DNA from: SG8-39 sp041558415
GTDB taxonomy: Bacteria; Pseudomonadota; Gammaproteobacteria; Burkholderiales; SG8-39
NCBI GenBank assembly: GCA_041558415.1
Contig: JBFFEY010000062.1
Location: 1-17,302, forward strand
Direction: 5' to 3'
Length of the DNA stretch: 17,302 bases
A program made the translations under genes and the position numbers. Below, in pieces: positions 7,114 through 14,374 of this stretch. The notes below the pieces were generated by a model. The model was not told the origin of the DNA. It did not search any database and saw only the letters and a program-made list of their open reading frames with translations. Within the stretch, counting starts at the first letter, position 1; each line of letters starts with the position of its first letter.

Positions 7114-7440
7114 ATGCACACCCAAGATCGCATCAAGCAGCAGGTCAACACGCACCGCGTCGTGCTCTACATGAAGGGCACGCCGCAGTTCCCGATGTGC
7201 GGCTTTTCCGCCACCGCCGTCCAGGTGCTGCGCGCCGCCGGTGCCGAGCAGTTTCACAGCGTCAACGTGCTCGAGGATCCGGAGATTCGCGAAGGCATCA
7301 AGCAGTACGCCAACTGGCCGACGATTCCGCAGCTCTACGTCAACGGCGAGTTCGTCGGCGGCTGCGACATTCTGCGCGAGATGTTTCAAAGCGGCGAGCT
7401 GCAGCAGGTGCTCGGCGGCGCGCGCAACGTTTCCGCCTGA
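7114..7440 (+). CDS. grxD: Monothiol glutaredoxin, CGFS type (Grx4/GrxD)
   Basis: 108 residues, full length for the single-domain bacterial form. CGFS glutaredoxins hold a [2Fe-2S] cluster with glutathione as a dimer, or with BolA, and pass it on in Fe-S assembly; they are poor disulfide reductases. The active-site CGFS is at C29-S32, preceded by VVLYMKGTPQFPM with the glutathione-binding K21. WPTIPQLYVNGEFVGGCDI (68-86) supplies the cis-proline loop and the GG.D glutathione site. The ATG at 7114 is the family start. It has its own promoter overlapping the end of prmC. The gene faces the fructosamine-kinase-like gene tail to tail, 21 bases apart. Linkage to hemA/prfA/prmC is common in betaproteobacteria. 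Confidence 0.96.
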   Translation: MHTQDRIKQQVNTHRVVLYMKGTPQFPMCGFSATAVQVLRAAGAEQFHSVNVLEDPEIREGIKQYANWPTIPQLYVNGEFVGGCDILREMFQSGELQQVLGGARNVSA

Positions 7441-7453
7441 AGTCCGCGAGCGG

Positions 7454-7474
7454 CGGCGGCGCTAGGCGCCGCCG
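7454..7474. repeat. GC-rich inverted repeat between convergent grxD and fructosamine-kinase-like gene
   Basis: The arms CGGCGGCGC (7454-7462) and GCGCCGCCG (7466-7474) are perfect 9-base complements around the loop TAG, which is part of the stop codon of the minus-strand gene. There is no T-tract on either side. Its position between tail-to-tail genes suggests a bidirectional end-of-transcript hairpin, but it also encodes the last residues of the minus-strand protein (Gly-Gly-Ala), so the symmetry could be codon chance. Confidence 0.4.
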
Positions 7475-8214
7475 TACTCGCGCGCGTGCTGCATCAGGCC
7501 TGCGACGAGGCTCTGCGCCTGGCGCAGGTAGGCCGTGCCGAACAGGTTGAGGTGGTTCAGCACGTGATACAGCTTGTAAAGCCCGCGGCGCTGCGCGTAG
7601 CCGGCCTCGCGTGGCCAGGCGGCGTCGTAGGCGGCGTAGAACGCCGCCGGAAAACCCCCGAACAGCTCGGTCATCGCGAGATCGGTCTCGCGGTCGCCGT
7701 AGTACACCGCCGGGTCGAACAGCACCGGCCCGTCGCGCGTGAAGCCGACGTTGCCGTGCCACAGGTCGCCGTGCAGCAGCGAGGCGGGCGGGCGGTGATC
7801 GGCGAGCAGCACGCGTAGCGCATCGACATCGAACGTGAAGCCCGCGGCCCGTGCGCGCGCTGCCTGCGGTGCGAGGCGTTTTTCGAACCAGAACGCCGAC
7901 CAGGCCGTACTCCAGCCGTTCGCCTGGGGCGCAAGGCCGATCCAGTTGTCATTTTCCCAGCCGTAACGCGCAGCCGTGTGGCGGTGCAGCTCGGCGAGCA
8001 GCCGCCCGAGCGCCGGCCAGTCGGGCGCTGCGCCGAGATCGAGCCGCTCGAGCTCGATGAGCGCTGCACCGGCGCGCGCGCCGGCAAAGTACAGGCGCGG
8101 CACCGGCATGCCGGCGGCGGCCAGCGCGGCCAGGCCCTCGGCCTCGGCGCAGAACATCGGCGCCTGCGCCGCGGGCCCGCACTTGACGAAGCGCGCCTCG
8201 GGGCGCGTGCTCAC
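7462..8214 (-). CDS. Fructosamine kinase family protein, short at the N-terminus
   Basis: 250 residues from the only sensible start, GTG at 8214, versus roughly 285-300 for the family. Fructosamine-3-kinase-like proteins phosphorylate ketoamines on glycated proteins or ribulosamines, using an aminoglycoside-phosphotransferase-type fold. Present here: the ATP lysine K11 in RFVKCG; FCAEAEGLAAL; NWIGLAPQANGWSTAWSAFW (90-109); the catalytic loop HGDLWHGN (148-155); the metal-binding FDPAVYYGDRETDLAM (166-181); and the C-terminal LYKLYHVLNHLNLFG. Missing is the segment of about 35 residues before the lysine, including the glycine-rich nucleotide loop seen in E. coli YniA. The upstream in-frame sequence is only the out-of-frame shadow of the kinase gene, whose stop is 4 bases before this GTG. 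It is either a decayed gene, a functional short form, or a gene clipped at the junction. Confidence 0.8.
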   Translation of the reverse strand: MSTRPEARFVKCGPAAQAPMFCAEAEGLAALAAAGMPVPRLYFAGARAGAALIELERLDLGAAPDWPALGRLLAELHRHTAARYGWENDNWIGLAPQANGWSTAWSAFWFEKRLAPQAARARAAGFTFDVDALRVLLADHRPPASLLHGDLWHGNVGFTRDGPVLFDPAVYYGDRETDLAMTELFGGFPAAFYAAYDAAWPREAGYAQRRGLYKLYHVLNHLNLFGTAYLRQAQSLVAGLMQHAREYGGA

Positions 8215-8218
8215 ATCC

Positions 8219-9514
8219 TCACACTCCGGACATGCGCAGATTGGCCATCGACAGGCGCTCGACGAGGATATCCATGAAGGCGCGGTCGAACTTGTGCTGG
8301 CAGCCCTCGGTCGCCCGCGCCAGCCGCTCGGTGGGCACGGTGATGATCTTCGCGTCCGACGCGACCGTGACATCGGCGACGCGCGTGCGCGCGCTCTTCG
8401 ACAGGTAGGCCATCTCGCCGAAGGGCTCGCCGGGCCGCAGGATGGTGAGCAGCTTGCCCTTCTTGCTCACCTGCACCTGTCCCTCGGCGAGAATGCAGAA
8501 ATAGGTGCCGGTTTCGCCTTCGCGCATGATGGCCTCGCCCGCCGGCGCTGCACGCCAGCTGGAGATGCGTGCGACCTCCCACAGCTCGGCGTCCGAGAAG
8601 TGATCGAAGAACGGCAGCTTGCGCAGCGTCTCGAACTTGTCCGAGTCGGTGAACGCCTGGCTGCGCGTCACCGGCTCCTCGCTGCGCGACACCTCGGCGA
8701 GGTCGCGCGAAAAATCGCCCCACTGCGCGTAGCGCTCGGCGAGATCCTTCGCCATGGCGCGCCGCACGATGTCGTCGATGGCCTTGGGGGTTTCCGGCCG
8801 ATAGGCCGAGGGCAGTGGCGCCTCCGCATTGGTGATCTGGTAGATCATGCTGAAGTTGTTGGTCGCCTGGAACGGCAGCCGGCCGGTCAGCAGGTGGAAC
8901 ATCACCACACCCATGGAATAGATGTCGGTTTGGTGCGTGAGCGGCTGTTCCTTGACCTGCTCGGGCGACATGTACGCCGGCGAGCCGATGGCGGAAACCT
9001 GCGTGGTGTCCCCGGCGGCGACGAGCGCGGCGCCGAAATCGGTGATCTTCACGTCGGTCTCGCCCGTGTGCAGGATGTTGGCGGGCTTGATGTCGCGGTG
9101 CGTGACGCCCATGCGCTGCGCGAATTCGAGCGCACGCGAGCACTTGAACGCGATTTCCACGACCCGGTCGATGGGCAGCAGATTGTCGGCGCGGCAGAAC
9201 TGCTCGAGCGTGCCGCCGTCGACGTATTCCATGACGATGTAGTGCAGATCGTCCTCGGCGACCGCGTCGTAGATCTCGCAGATGTGCGGGTGCTGCAGCT
9301 TTCCCGCCAGCGACGCCTCGGTGACGAACAGCTTGCGGAACGTCTTGCCGCGCGCGGGATCGTTGAAGGCGTCGGAGAAGACCAGCTTGACCGCCACCTC
9401 GCGCCGGTTGAACGGGTCTTCGCAGAGGTAGACCTCGCTGGTTGCGCCTTCGCCGATGCGGCGCTTGACCGGGTACTTGCCGATGCGCTCCCGCTGGGGC
9501 CTTGCGCCGATCAC
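8219..9514 (-). CDS. Serine/threonine protein kinase with C-terminal cyclic-nucleotide-binding-like domain
   Basis: 431 residues from the GTG at 9514, six bases after the argH stop. The N-terminal Hanks-type kinase domain (about 13-275) has all key residues: the glycine loop GEGATSEVYL (21-30), K43 in VAVKL, E66, HRDIKPANIL (139-148, catalytic D141), DFG (159-161), a SPAYMSPEQ activation-segment end, and D197. A linker leads to a cNMP-binding/CRP-like jelly-roll domain (about 296-425): LPFFDHFSDAELWEVA, the GTYFCILAEGQVQVSKKG strands, and the phosphate cassette FGEMAYLSKSARTRVADV (365-381). E367 and an Arg are present, but the canonical R-A-[AT] is degenerate, so nucleotide binding is uncertain. 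No transmembrane segment is seen; it is probably a cytosolic kinase gated by a ligand or by conformation. Targets are unknown. Its partners by position are ArgH and the fructosamine-kinase-like protein. Confidence 0.9.
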   Translation of the reverse strand: MIGARPQRERIGKYPVKRRIGEGATSEVYLCEDPFNRREVAVKLVFSDAFNDPARGKTFRKLFVTEASLAGKLQHPHICEIYDAVAEDDLHYIVMEYVDGGTLEQFCRADNLLPIDRVVEIAFKCSRALEFAQRMGVTHRDIKPANILHTGETDVKITDFGAALVAAGDTTQVSAIGSPAYMSPEQVKEQPLTHQTDIYSMGVVMFHLLTGRLPFQATNNFSMIYQITNAEAPLPSAYRPETPKAIDDIVRRAMAKDLAERYAQWGDFSRDLAEVSRSEEPVTRSQAFTDSDKFETLRKLPFFDHFSDAELWEVARISSWRAAPAGEAIMREGETGTYFCILAEGQVQVSKKGKLLTILRPGEPFGEMAYLSKSARTRVADVTVASDAKIITVPTERLARATEGCQHKFDRAFMDILVERLSMANLRMSGV

Positions 9515-9520
9515 GGCGGC

Positions 9521-10981
9521 TCAGACGAGGCGCGTGCGCAGCCGACGGCGTGCACGCCGCACCGCGGCCCGCACCTGCGCGGGCGAGGTGCCTCCCCGGT
9601 GGCGCCGGGCGGCGGCCGAGCCCTCGGCGCTGAGGAAGCGATAAACGTCGGCGCGAATGAGCGTGGCGAAGCGCTGCAGCTCGCCGAGCGGCAGCTCGGC
9701 GAGATCGCAGCCGCGGGCTTCGGCGTGGCGCACCGCCCGCGCGACGGCCTCGTGCGCATCGCGAAACGGCAGTCCGCGGCGCACCAGGTAATCGGCGAGA
9801 TCGGTCGCCGTCGCGTAGCCTTCGCGCAGCGCGGCGCGCATCGCCTCCGGCACCGGCTCGAGTCCGGCGACGAGATCCGCGAATACCGCGACAGAATCCG
9901 ACAAGGTATCGACGGCGTCGAACACCGGCTCCTTGTCCTCCTGATTGTCCTTGTTATAGGCGAGCGGCTGCGACTTCATCAGCGCGAGCAGCGCGACCAG
10001 GTCGCCGAACACGCGCGCGCTCTTGCCACGCACCAGTTCCGGCACGTCGGGATTCTTCTTCTGCGGCATGATCGACGAACCGGTGCAGAAGCGGTCAGGC
10101 AGCCGGACGAAGCCGAAGCGCGGGTTGCTCCACAGCACCAGCTCCTCGGCCAGGCGCGACAGATGCATCATGGCGATCGACGCGCAGGCACAGAACTCGA
10201 TCGCGAAATCGCGATCCGACACCGCGTCGAGCGAGTTCTCGCACACACCGGCAAAGCCGAGCGTCCGGGCGACGCGGGCGCGATCAATCGGAAAACTGGT
10301 GCCGGCGAGCGCGGCCGCGCCAAGCGGCAGCTGATTGAGTCCCCTGCGGCAGGCCGCGAGGCGCACCCGGTCGCGCAGCAGCATCTCGACGTAGGCGAGC
10401 AGGTGATGGCCGAAGGTGACGGGCTGGGCGATCTGCAGGTGCGTGAATCCCGGCATCACGGTTGCCGCATGACGCTCGGCCTGATCGAGCAACGCGCGCA
10501 GCAGCTTCGCGAGCCGATCCTGAATGGCGTCGATCTCGCCGCGCAGCCAGAGCCGCAGGTCGGTGGCGACCTGGTCGTTGCGCGAGCGCGCGGTGTGCAG
10601 GCGCTTGCCGGCATCGCCAACCAGCGCGGTGAGGCGGCGCTCGATGTTGAGATGCACGTCCTCCGCGTCGAGCGACCAGGCGAACCGCCCCGCGGCGATC
10701 TCACGGCGGATCCGCGACAGCCCGCGCTCGATCGCCGCGAGATCCCGGCGACTGAGAATGCGCTGCGCCGCGAGCATGCGCGCATGCGCCAGCGAGGCTT
10801 CGATGTCGACGTCGGCGAGACGCCGGTCGAAGGGCACGGAAGCCGTGAAACGCTTGACCAGCGCATCGACCGGCTCGGAAAAGCGTCCTGACCATGCCTG
10901 CTTGGCGCGTGGGCCACGTGGCGCGGCGCGCGCTGCGGCGCGGCCCGACCGAGGGGACCGCTTGGAGGCGCTACGAGGCAT
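9521..10981 (-). CDS. argH: Argininosuccinate lyase with a basic N-terminal tail
   Basis: 486 residues. It cleaves argininosuccinate to arginine and fumarate, the last step of arginine synthesis, as a cytosolic homotetramer. The core starts at KQAWSGRFSEPVDALVKRF. Family blocks are visible: HTARSRNDQVATDLRLW (129-145), MPGFTHLQIAQPV with the T180-H181 pair, and the fumarase/aspartase signature GSSIMPQKKNPD (301-312) with the mobile catalytic serine. Before the core lies an extra stretch of about 26 residues, rich in Arg, Lys, Ala and Pro (residues 2-27: nine R/K, no acidic residue). It contains no Met, Val or Leu, so no ATG, GTG or TTG start can remove it; ATG 10981 is the closest start. The kinase gene follows after six bases, probably in one transcript. 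It is divergent from the histidine-kinase gene. Confidence 0.95.
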   Translation of the reverse strand: MPRSASKRSPRSGRAAARAAPRGPRAKQAWSGRFSEPVDALVKRFTASVPFDRRLADVDIEASLAHARMLAAQRILSRRDLAAIERGLSRIRREIAAGRFAWSLDAEDVHLNIERRLTALVGDAGKRLHTARSRNDQVATDLRLWLRGEIDAIQDRLAKLLRALLDQAERHAATVMPGFTHLQIAQPVTFGHHLLAYVEMLLRDRVRLAACRRGLNQLPLGAAALAGTSFPIDRARVARTLGFAGVCENSLDAVSDRDFAIEFCACASIAMMHLSRLAEELVLWSNPRFGFVRLPDRFCTGSSIMPQKKNPDVPELVRGKSARVFGDLVALLALMKSQPLAYNKDNQEDKEPVFDAVDTLSDSVAVFADLVAGLEPVPEAMRAALREGYATATDLADYLVRRGLPFRDAHEAVARAVRHAEARGCDLAELPLGELQRFATLIRADVYRFLSAEGSAAARRHRGGTSPAQVRAAVRRARRRLRTRLV

Positions 10982-11065
10982 GGGGCATACTGGGTGCGCG
11001 CACCAAGGCAACGAAAGCAGCGAAAGAGCCTGGCGCCGGTCCTCCCTGAAGAACGCGGCAATGCT

Positions 11066-12121
11066 GTGGCGAGTATAAATCAAAACGCTTTATCGAACGG
11101 CCTGCCCGACTTCCGCAACCTCGGCGTCATTGCGCGCGTGCTGATCGGCGTGCATCTGCTCGCCTCCGGCGCGGTGCTCGCAGCGTCCTCCGGCTGGGAC
11201 GATCTGCTCGATCGGCTGATGCTCGCCGCGGGCTTCATCGAGCCGATCCTTCTCGCGAGCCTGCTTGCACTCGTCGTGCTGTCGCCCTTGCTGATGCGGC
11301 TGCGCTTCGCGGCGGGCTCGGGCGTGGTGCTGCTGCTGGTGCTCGCCGTGACCGCACTGGCCTACGATGGCGTGGCGCGCGTGTTCGGCGTTCCGGCTGG
11401 CGCCGGGCTGTTGCAGGCGTTACTGCTGGCGTCGCTCGCAACGCTGGTGCTGCTGGGCTATCTGCGCCTCGTGGGCAAGGCCTATTCCCCCGCGCTCGCC
11501 GAGGCGCGGCTGCAGGCGCTGCAGGCGCGCATCCGCCCGCACTTCCTGTTCAATAGCCTGAACGCAGTGCTGTCGCTGATCCGGCGCGACCCGAAGCGTG
11601 CCGAGCGTGCGCTGGAAGACCTGGCCGACCTGTTCCGCACGTTGATGTCGGACGCACGCCAGTTCGTGCACCTGGCCGACGAAATCTCATTGCTCGAGCG
11701 CTACGCGAGCCTGGAGCAGCTGCGGCTCGGCGAACGCCTGCGCATCGTCTGGGAGCTGGATGCGGCGCCGTCGGACGCGACCCTGCCGTCGCTGGTGCTG
11801 CAGCCGCTGCTGGAGAACGCCATTTATCACGGCGTCGAGCCGTCGACTGCGCCCGCGGAGGTGTTGGTGCGCATCGCGCAGCGGGGCGACCGGCTGCACG
11901 TTCGCATCGAGAACCCGTTTTCCGAACGCCACGTGCACCAGGCCGGCAACCGCATGGCGATCGAGAACATCCGCGAGCGGCTGATGCTGTTCTTCGACGC
12001 CGAGGCGCGACTCAGCGCGCGCGTGGCGGACGGGCGCTATGTTGCCGAGATCGAGATGCCGTATCGGCCGGCACCCGCGCCGCGCCGGCGCGCGACGCGC
12101 GATGCGCAACCGGAGGCCTGA
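11066..12121 (+). CDS. algZ: Membrane sensor histidine kinase, LytS/AlgZ (FimS) type
   Basis: 351 residues from the GTG at 11066, leading into ASINQNALSNGLPDFRNLGV; the DFRNLG segment before the first helix is typical of this family. An ATG at 10994 is in frame but would add a basic stretch that looks non-coding. About four hydrophobic helices span residues 21-43, 51-77, 84-105 and 113-137 with almost no periplasmic loops. The His_kinase domain (PF06580) follows: ALQARIRPHFLFNSLNAVLSLI with the phosphoacceptor H159, DLFRTLMSD, then the ATP N-box LLENAIYHGVEPS (248-260) and RMAIENIRERL. No classical HisKA domain is present. It is paired with the LytTR regulator immediately downstream (gap of two bases). 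In Pseudomonas aeruginosa the equivalent FimS/AlgZ works with AlgR and also sits next to argH. The stimulus is unknown. Confidence 0.88.
   Translation: MASINQNALSNGLPDFRNLGVIARVLIGVHLLASGAVLAASSGWDDLLDRLMLAAGFIEPILLASLLALVVLSPLLMRLRFAAGSGVVLLLVLAVTALAYDGVARVFGVPAGAGLLQALLLASLATLVLLGYLRLVGKAYSPALAEARLQALQARIRPHFLFNSLNAVLSLIRRDPKRAERALEDLADLFRTLMSDARQFVHLADEISLLERYASLEQLRLGERLRIVWELDAAPSDATLPSLVLQPLLENAIYHGVEPSTAPAEVLVRIAQRGDRLHVRIENPFSERHVHQAGNRMAIENIRERLMLFFDAEARLSARVADGRYVAEIEMPYRPAPAPRRRATRDAQPEA
11072..11077 (-). promoter_or_regulatory. Possible -10 box for argH
   Basis: On the minus strand this reads TATACT, five of six to consensus, about 90 bases before the argH ATG, giving a leader of about 80 bases. 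No convincing -35 is found 16-18 bases further upstream. The same AT-rich patch reads TATAAA on the plus strand but lies inside the likely start of the divergent histidine-kinase gene, so assignment to argH is the better fit. Confidence 0.3.
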
Positions 12122-12123
12122 GC

Positions 12124-12900
12124 GTGCTGCGCGTGTTCATCGCGGACGACGAAGCGCCGGCACGGGCACGGCTGCGCGAGCTGCTCGAGGACATCCAGGC
12201 CGAGACGCCGACCGAGGTGGTCGGCGAAGCGCGCAACGGCTTCGAGACGATCGACCGCCTGCCGGAGAGCAGCGCGCAGGTGCTGCTGCTCGACATCGAG
12301 ATGCCGGGCATGCACGGGCTGGAAGTCGCGCGTCACATCGGCCGGCTCGCCGCGGGCCCGGCGGTGATCTTCGTCACGGCCCACGACCGCCACGCGGTGG
12401 AGGCCTTCGAGCTGAACGCGCTCGACTATCTGCTCAAGCCGGTGCGCGCAGCCCGTCTCGCCGCGGCGCTCAAGCGCGCGCAGGCCGTCGGCGCGCCGGC
12501 GGCGAAGACGCTCGAAACCGCCGCCGAGCAGCTGCGCGAGGTCGATGGGCACGCCCGCACGCACTTTTCGCTCACCGAGCGCAACCGCATCGTGCTGGTG
12601 CCGGTCGACGACGTCGTCTACCTCAAGGCGGAGCAAAAATACGTGACCCTGCGCACGCGCGAACGCGAGTACCTGATCGACGAATCGCTCGTCTCGCTGG
12701 AGCGGGAATTCGGCGATCGCTTCGTGCGTATTCACCGCAACTGCATCGTTGCACGCGACGCGGTGCGCGGCTTCGAGCGGGCCGGCGCCACTGAAGACGA
12801 GGAGGCGCACTGGCTGGTGGTGCTGGAGGGCGTGTCCGAGCGGCTGCCCGTGAGCCGTCGCCAGTGGAGCGCAGTGCGCGCGCTGGTCGCGCCGACCTGA
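12124..12900 (+). CDS. algR: LytTR-family response regulator, AlgR-like
   Basis: 258 residues from the GTG at 12124, which has a clear GGAGG (12112-12116) seven bases upstream. The receiver domain (about 1-120) has the acidic pair D8-D9, phosphoacceptor D57 in LLLDIEMPGMHGLEVA, T85 and K105 in DYLLKPV. After a linker of about 35 residues, a LytTR DNA-binding domain fills about 150-255: RIVLVPVDDVVYLKAEQKYVTL (written here in part), an EYLIDESLVSLEREFGDRFVRIHRN block, and a closing RLPVSRR. LytTR domains bind imperfect direct repeats as beta-sheet DNA binders. In P. aeruginosa AlgR controls alginate, twitching motility and virulence genes; the regulon here is unknown. It ends ten bases before the convergent thioredoxin-fold gene. 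Confidence 0.93.
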   Translation: MLRVFIADDEAPARARLRELLEDIQAETPTEVVGEARNGFETIDRLPESSAQVLLLDIEMPGMHGLEVARHIGRLAAGPAVIFVTAHDRHAVEAFELNALDYLLKPVRAARLAAALKRAQAVGAPAAKTLETAAEQLREVDGHARTHFSLTERNRIVLVPVDDVVYLKAEQKYVTLRTREREYLIDESLVSLEREFGDRFVRIHRNCIVARDAVRGFERAGATEDEEAHWLVVLEGVSERLPVSRRQWSAVRALVAPT

Positions 12901-12910
12901 GCCGCCGCGG

Positions 12911-13393
12911 CTATTGCGCGGGCGCGGCGAGGCGCGCCTGCGCCTGCTCGATGCGGCGATCGAGATAGCTCTGATAGAAGCCGGGCACGGTGAGCCCGAT
13001 CAGCGCAGGCGCGAGCGGCTCGCCGCGCGCGCCGAGAAATTTGACCACCGGCACGAAACGCACCTTCTGCGCCAGTGCAAAGGCCCGATGCGTGGTCGCG
13101 CGGCCGCCGAAATCGACCAGCGGCGACTCGCTGGTGATGTCGACTTCGACCATGCGTACCGTCTTGCGCGCCGCCGGGACGGCGTTCATCGGGCCGAGAT
13201 AGTTCTGCCGCGCCAGGTCACAGTAGGGACAGCCGGGCTGGCTGAAGAATACGAGCAGCGGGACGCCTGCCGCCGTTGCCTCGCGCGCGGAACGCGCGAG
13301 ATCCTGCGCCGTGTCGATCGCCTGCGCGGCCACCGGCGGCGAGAGCGTGCATGCTAGAATCGCCGCGCAAAAACCGAGCACGGCGCGGCGCAT
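12911..13393 (-). CDS. Exported thioredoxin-fold protein with a CPYC motif
   Basis: 160 residues from the ATG at 13393; an in-frame ATG at 13417 would add eight residues. The N-terminal MRRAVLGFCAAILACTLS..VAAQA is a signal peptide with a likely cleavage at about residue 24-25. The mature part has a thioredoxin-fold core: VPLLVFFSQPGCPYCDLARQ with the redox pair C55-C58, a VRMVEVDI strand, and the cis-proline loop VRFVPVVKFLGARG (111-124), with P115. The C-terminal VPGFYQSYLDRRIEQA fits the last helix. It resembles the SoxW/thioredoxin-like exported group rather than DsbA, which is larger. It probably acts on periplasmic disulfides; the partner is unknown. It lies on the opposite strand between algR and hemC, and the probable hemC promoter lies inside its signal-peptide region. 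Confidence 0.87.
   Translation of the reverse strand: MRRAVLGFCAAILACTLSPPVAAQAIDTAQDLARSAREATAAGVPLLVFFSQPGCPYCDLARQNYLGPMNAVPAARKTVRMVEVDITSESPLVDFGGRATTHRAFALAQKVRFVPVVKFLGARGEPLAPALIGLTVPGFYQSYLDRRIEQAQARLAAPAQ
13352..13360 (+). promoter_or_regulatory. Probable extended -10 promoter of hemC, inside the opposing thioredoxin-fold gene
   Basis: TGCTAGAAT gives an extended -10 (TG at 13352-13353, TAGAAT at 13355-13360). The expected start is about 13367, leaving a leader of about 55 bases to the hemC ATG. No good -35 is present. It lies within the first codons of the minus-strand thioredoxin-fold gene, the only place available since the two start codons are 28 bases apart. Confidence 0.5.
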
Positions 13394-13421
13394 CGCATGA
13401 GCGTTGCGTGTGTGCATTCCT

Positions 13422-14372
13422 ATGGAAACCTCCCATCTGCGTCCCGCCGGGCGACTCGTCATTGCGACGCGCCGCAGCCGTCTCGCGCTTTGGCAGGCGG
13501 AGCACGTCAAAGACAAGCTCGAAGCATTATATCCGGGTCTCGATGTCGAACTGCTCGCGCTCTCGACGAAGGGCGACGAGTTGCTCGAGGTGCGCCTCGA
13601 CAAGGTCGGCGGCAAGGGGTTGTTCGTCAAGGAGCTCGAGTCGGCGCTCGCCGAGGGGCGTGCCGACCTTGCGGTGCATTCGATGAAGGACGTGCCGGTG
13701 GAGCTGCCGCCCGGCTTCGTGCTGGCCGCGATCCTCGAACGCGAAGATCCGCGCGATGCGCTGGTGTCGACGCGCTTTGCCGCGCTCGATGCCATTCCGG
13801 CCGGCGGCGTGCTCGGCACCTCGAGCCTGCGGCGTGCCGCACAGGTCGCCGAGCACTTTCCCGCGCTGCGCATCGAAACCTTGCGCGGCAACGTCGAGAC
13901 GCGTCTCGCCAAGCTCGATCGCGGCGAATACGACGCGATCATCCTGGCGGCGGCGGGTCTGAAGCGGCTCGGGCTGGGGGCACGCATACGCGCGCTGCTC
14001 GAGCCCGCGCTCAGCCTGCCGGCCGCAGGGCAGGGCGCGCTCGGCATCGAATGCATGGAGCCGCGCGCGGATGTGCGGCGGCTGGTTGCGCCGCTGTCCG
14101 ATGCCGGCACGGCCGCCTGCGTGCGCGCCGAACGCGCCGTGAGCCGCGCACTGGGCGGCAGCTGCACCGTGCCGCTGGGCGCCTACGCGGAGCTGGTGCC
14201 CGGCGGCGTCGCGCTGCAGGCGGTGGTCGCCGCACCCGACGGGCGACGCGTGGCGCGCGCGCAGGACGAGGGCGCGCTCGACGCTCCGGAAGTGCTTGGC
14301 GAGCGCGTTGCCTCGCTGCTGCGTGCGCGCGGCGCGGGGGAGATCCTCGCCGCGCTGCAGGCCGGCGCCTGA
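13422..14372 (+). CDS. hemC: Porphobilinogen deaminase (hydroxymethylbilane synthase)
   Basis: 316 residues from the ATG at 13422; an upstream in-frame ATG at 13404 would add six residues and is less like the family. It joins four porphobilinogen units into hydroxymethylbilane in the cytosol. Family blocks: RLVIATRRSRLALWQAEHV (11-29), ALSTKGDE, KGLFVKELE, the catalytic aspartate D90 in HSMKDVP, and the substrate-binding arginines in GTSSLRRAAQ and LRGNVETRL. The dipyrromethane-cofactor cysteine is C248 in LGGSCTVPLGAYAE. Length is normal. It is followed after two bases by hemD, so the two are translated from one message and probably coupled. Confidence 0.97.
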   Translation: METSHLRPAGRLVIATRRSRLALWQAEHVKDKLEALYPGLDVELLALSTKGDELLEVRLDKVGGKGLFVKELESALAEGRADLAVHSMKDVPVELPPGFVLAAILEREDPRDALVSTRFAALDAIPAGGVLGTSSLRRAAQVAEHFPALRIETLRGNVETRLAKLDRGEYDAIILAAAGLKRLGLGARIRALLEPALSLPAAGQGALGIECMEPRADVRRLVAPLSDAGTAACVRAERAVSRALGGSCTVPLGAYAELVPGGVALQAVVAAPDGRRVARAQDEGALDAPEVLGERVASLLRARGAGEILAALQAGA

Positions 14373-14374
14373 CT

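Noticed and set aside
7976..10891. A very long open frame on the plus strand (about 970 codons) opposite argH, the kinase gene and the fructosamine-kinase gene.
   Set aside because: Its product is low-complexity, rich in Arg, Gly, Ala, Glu and His, and runs across three recognisable genes. It is a product of GC-rich third positions on the other strand.
10994..11065. ATG at 10994 as the start of the algZ-like kinase.
   Set aside because: It would add 24 basic residues unlike the family and leave 12 bases to the argH start. GTG 11066 fits the family better, though this is not proven.
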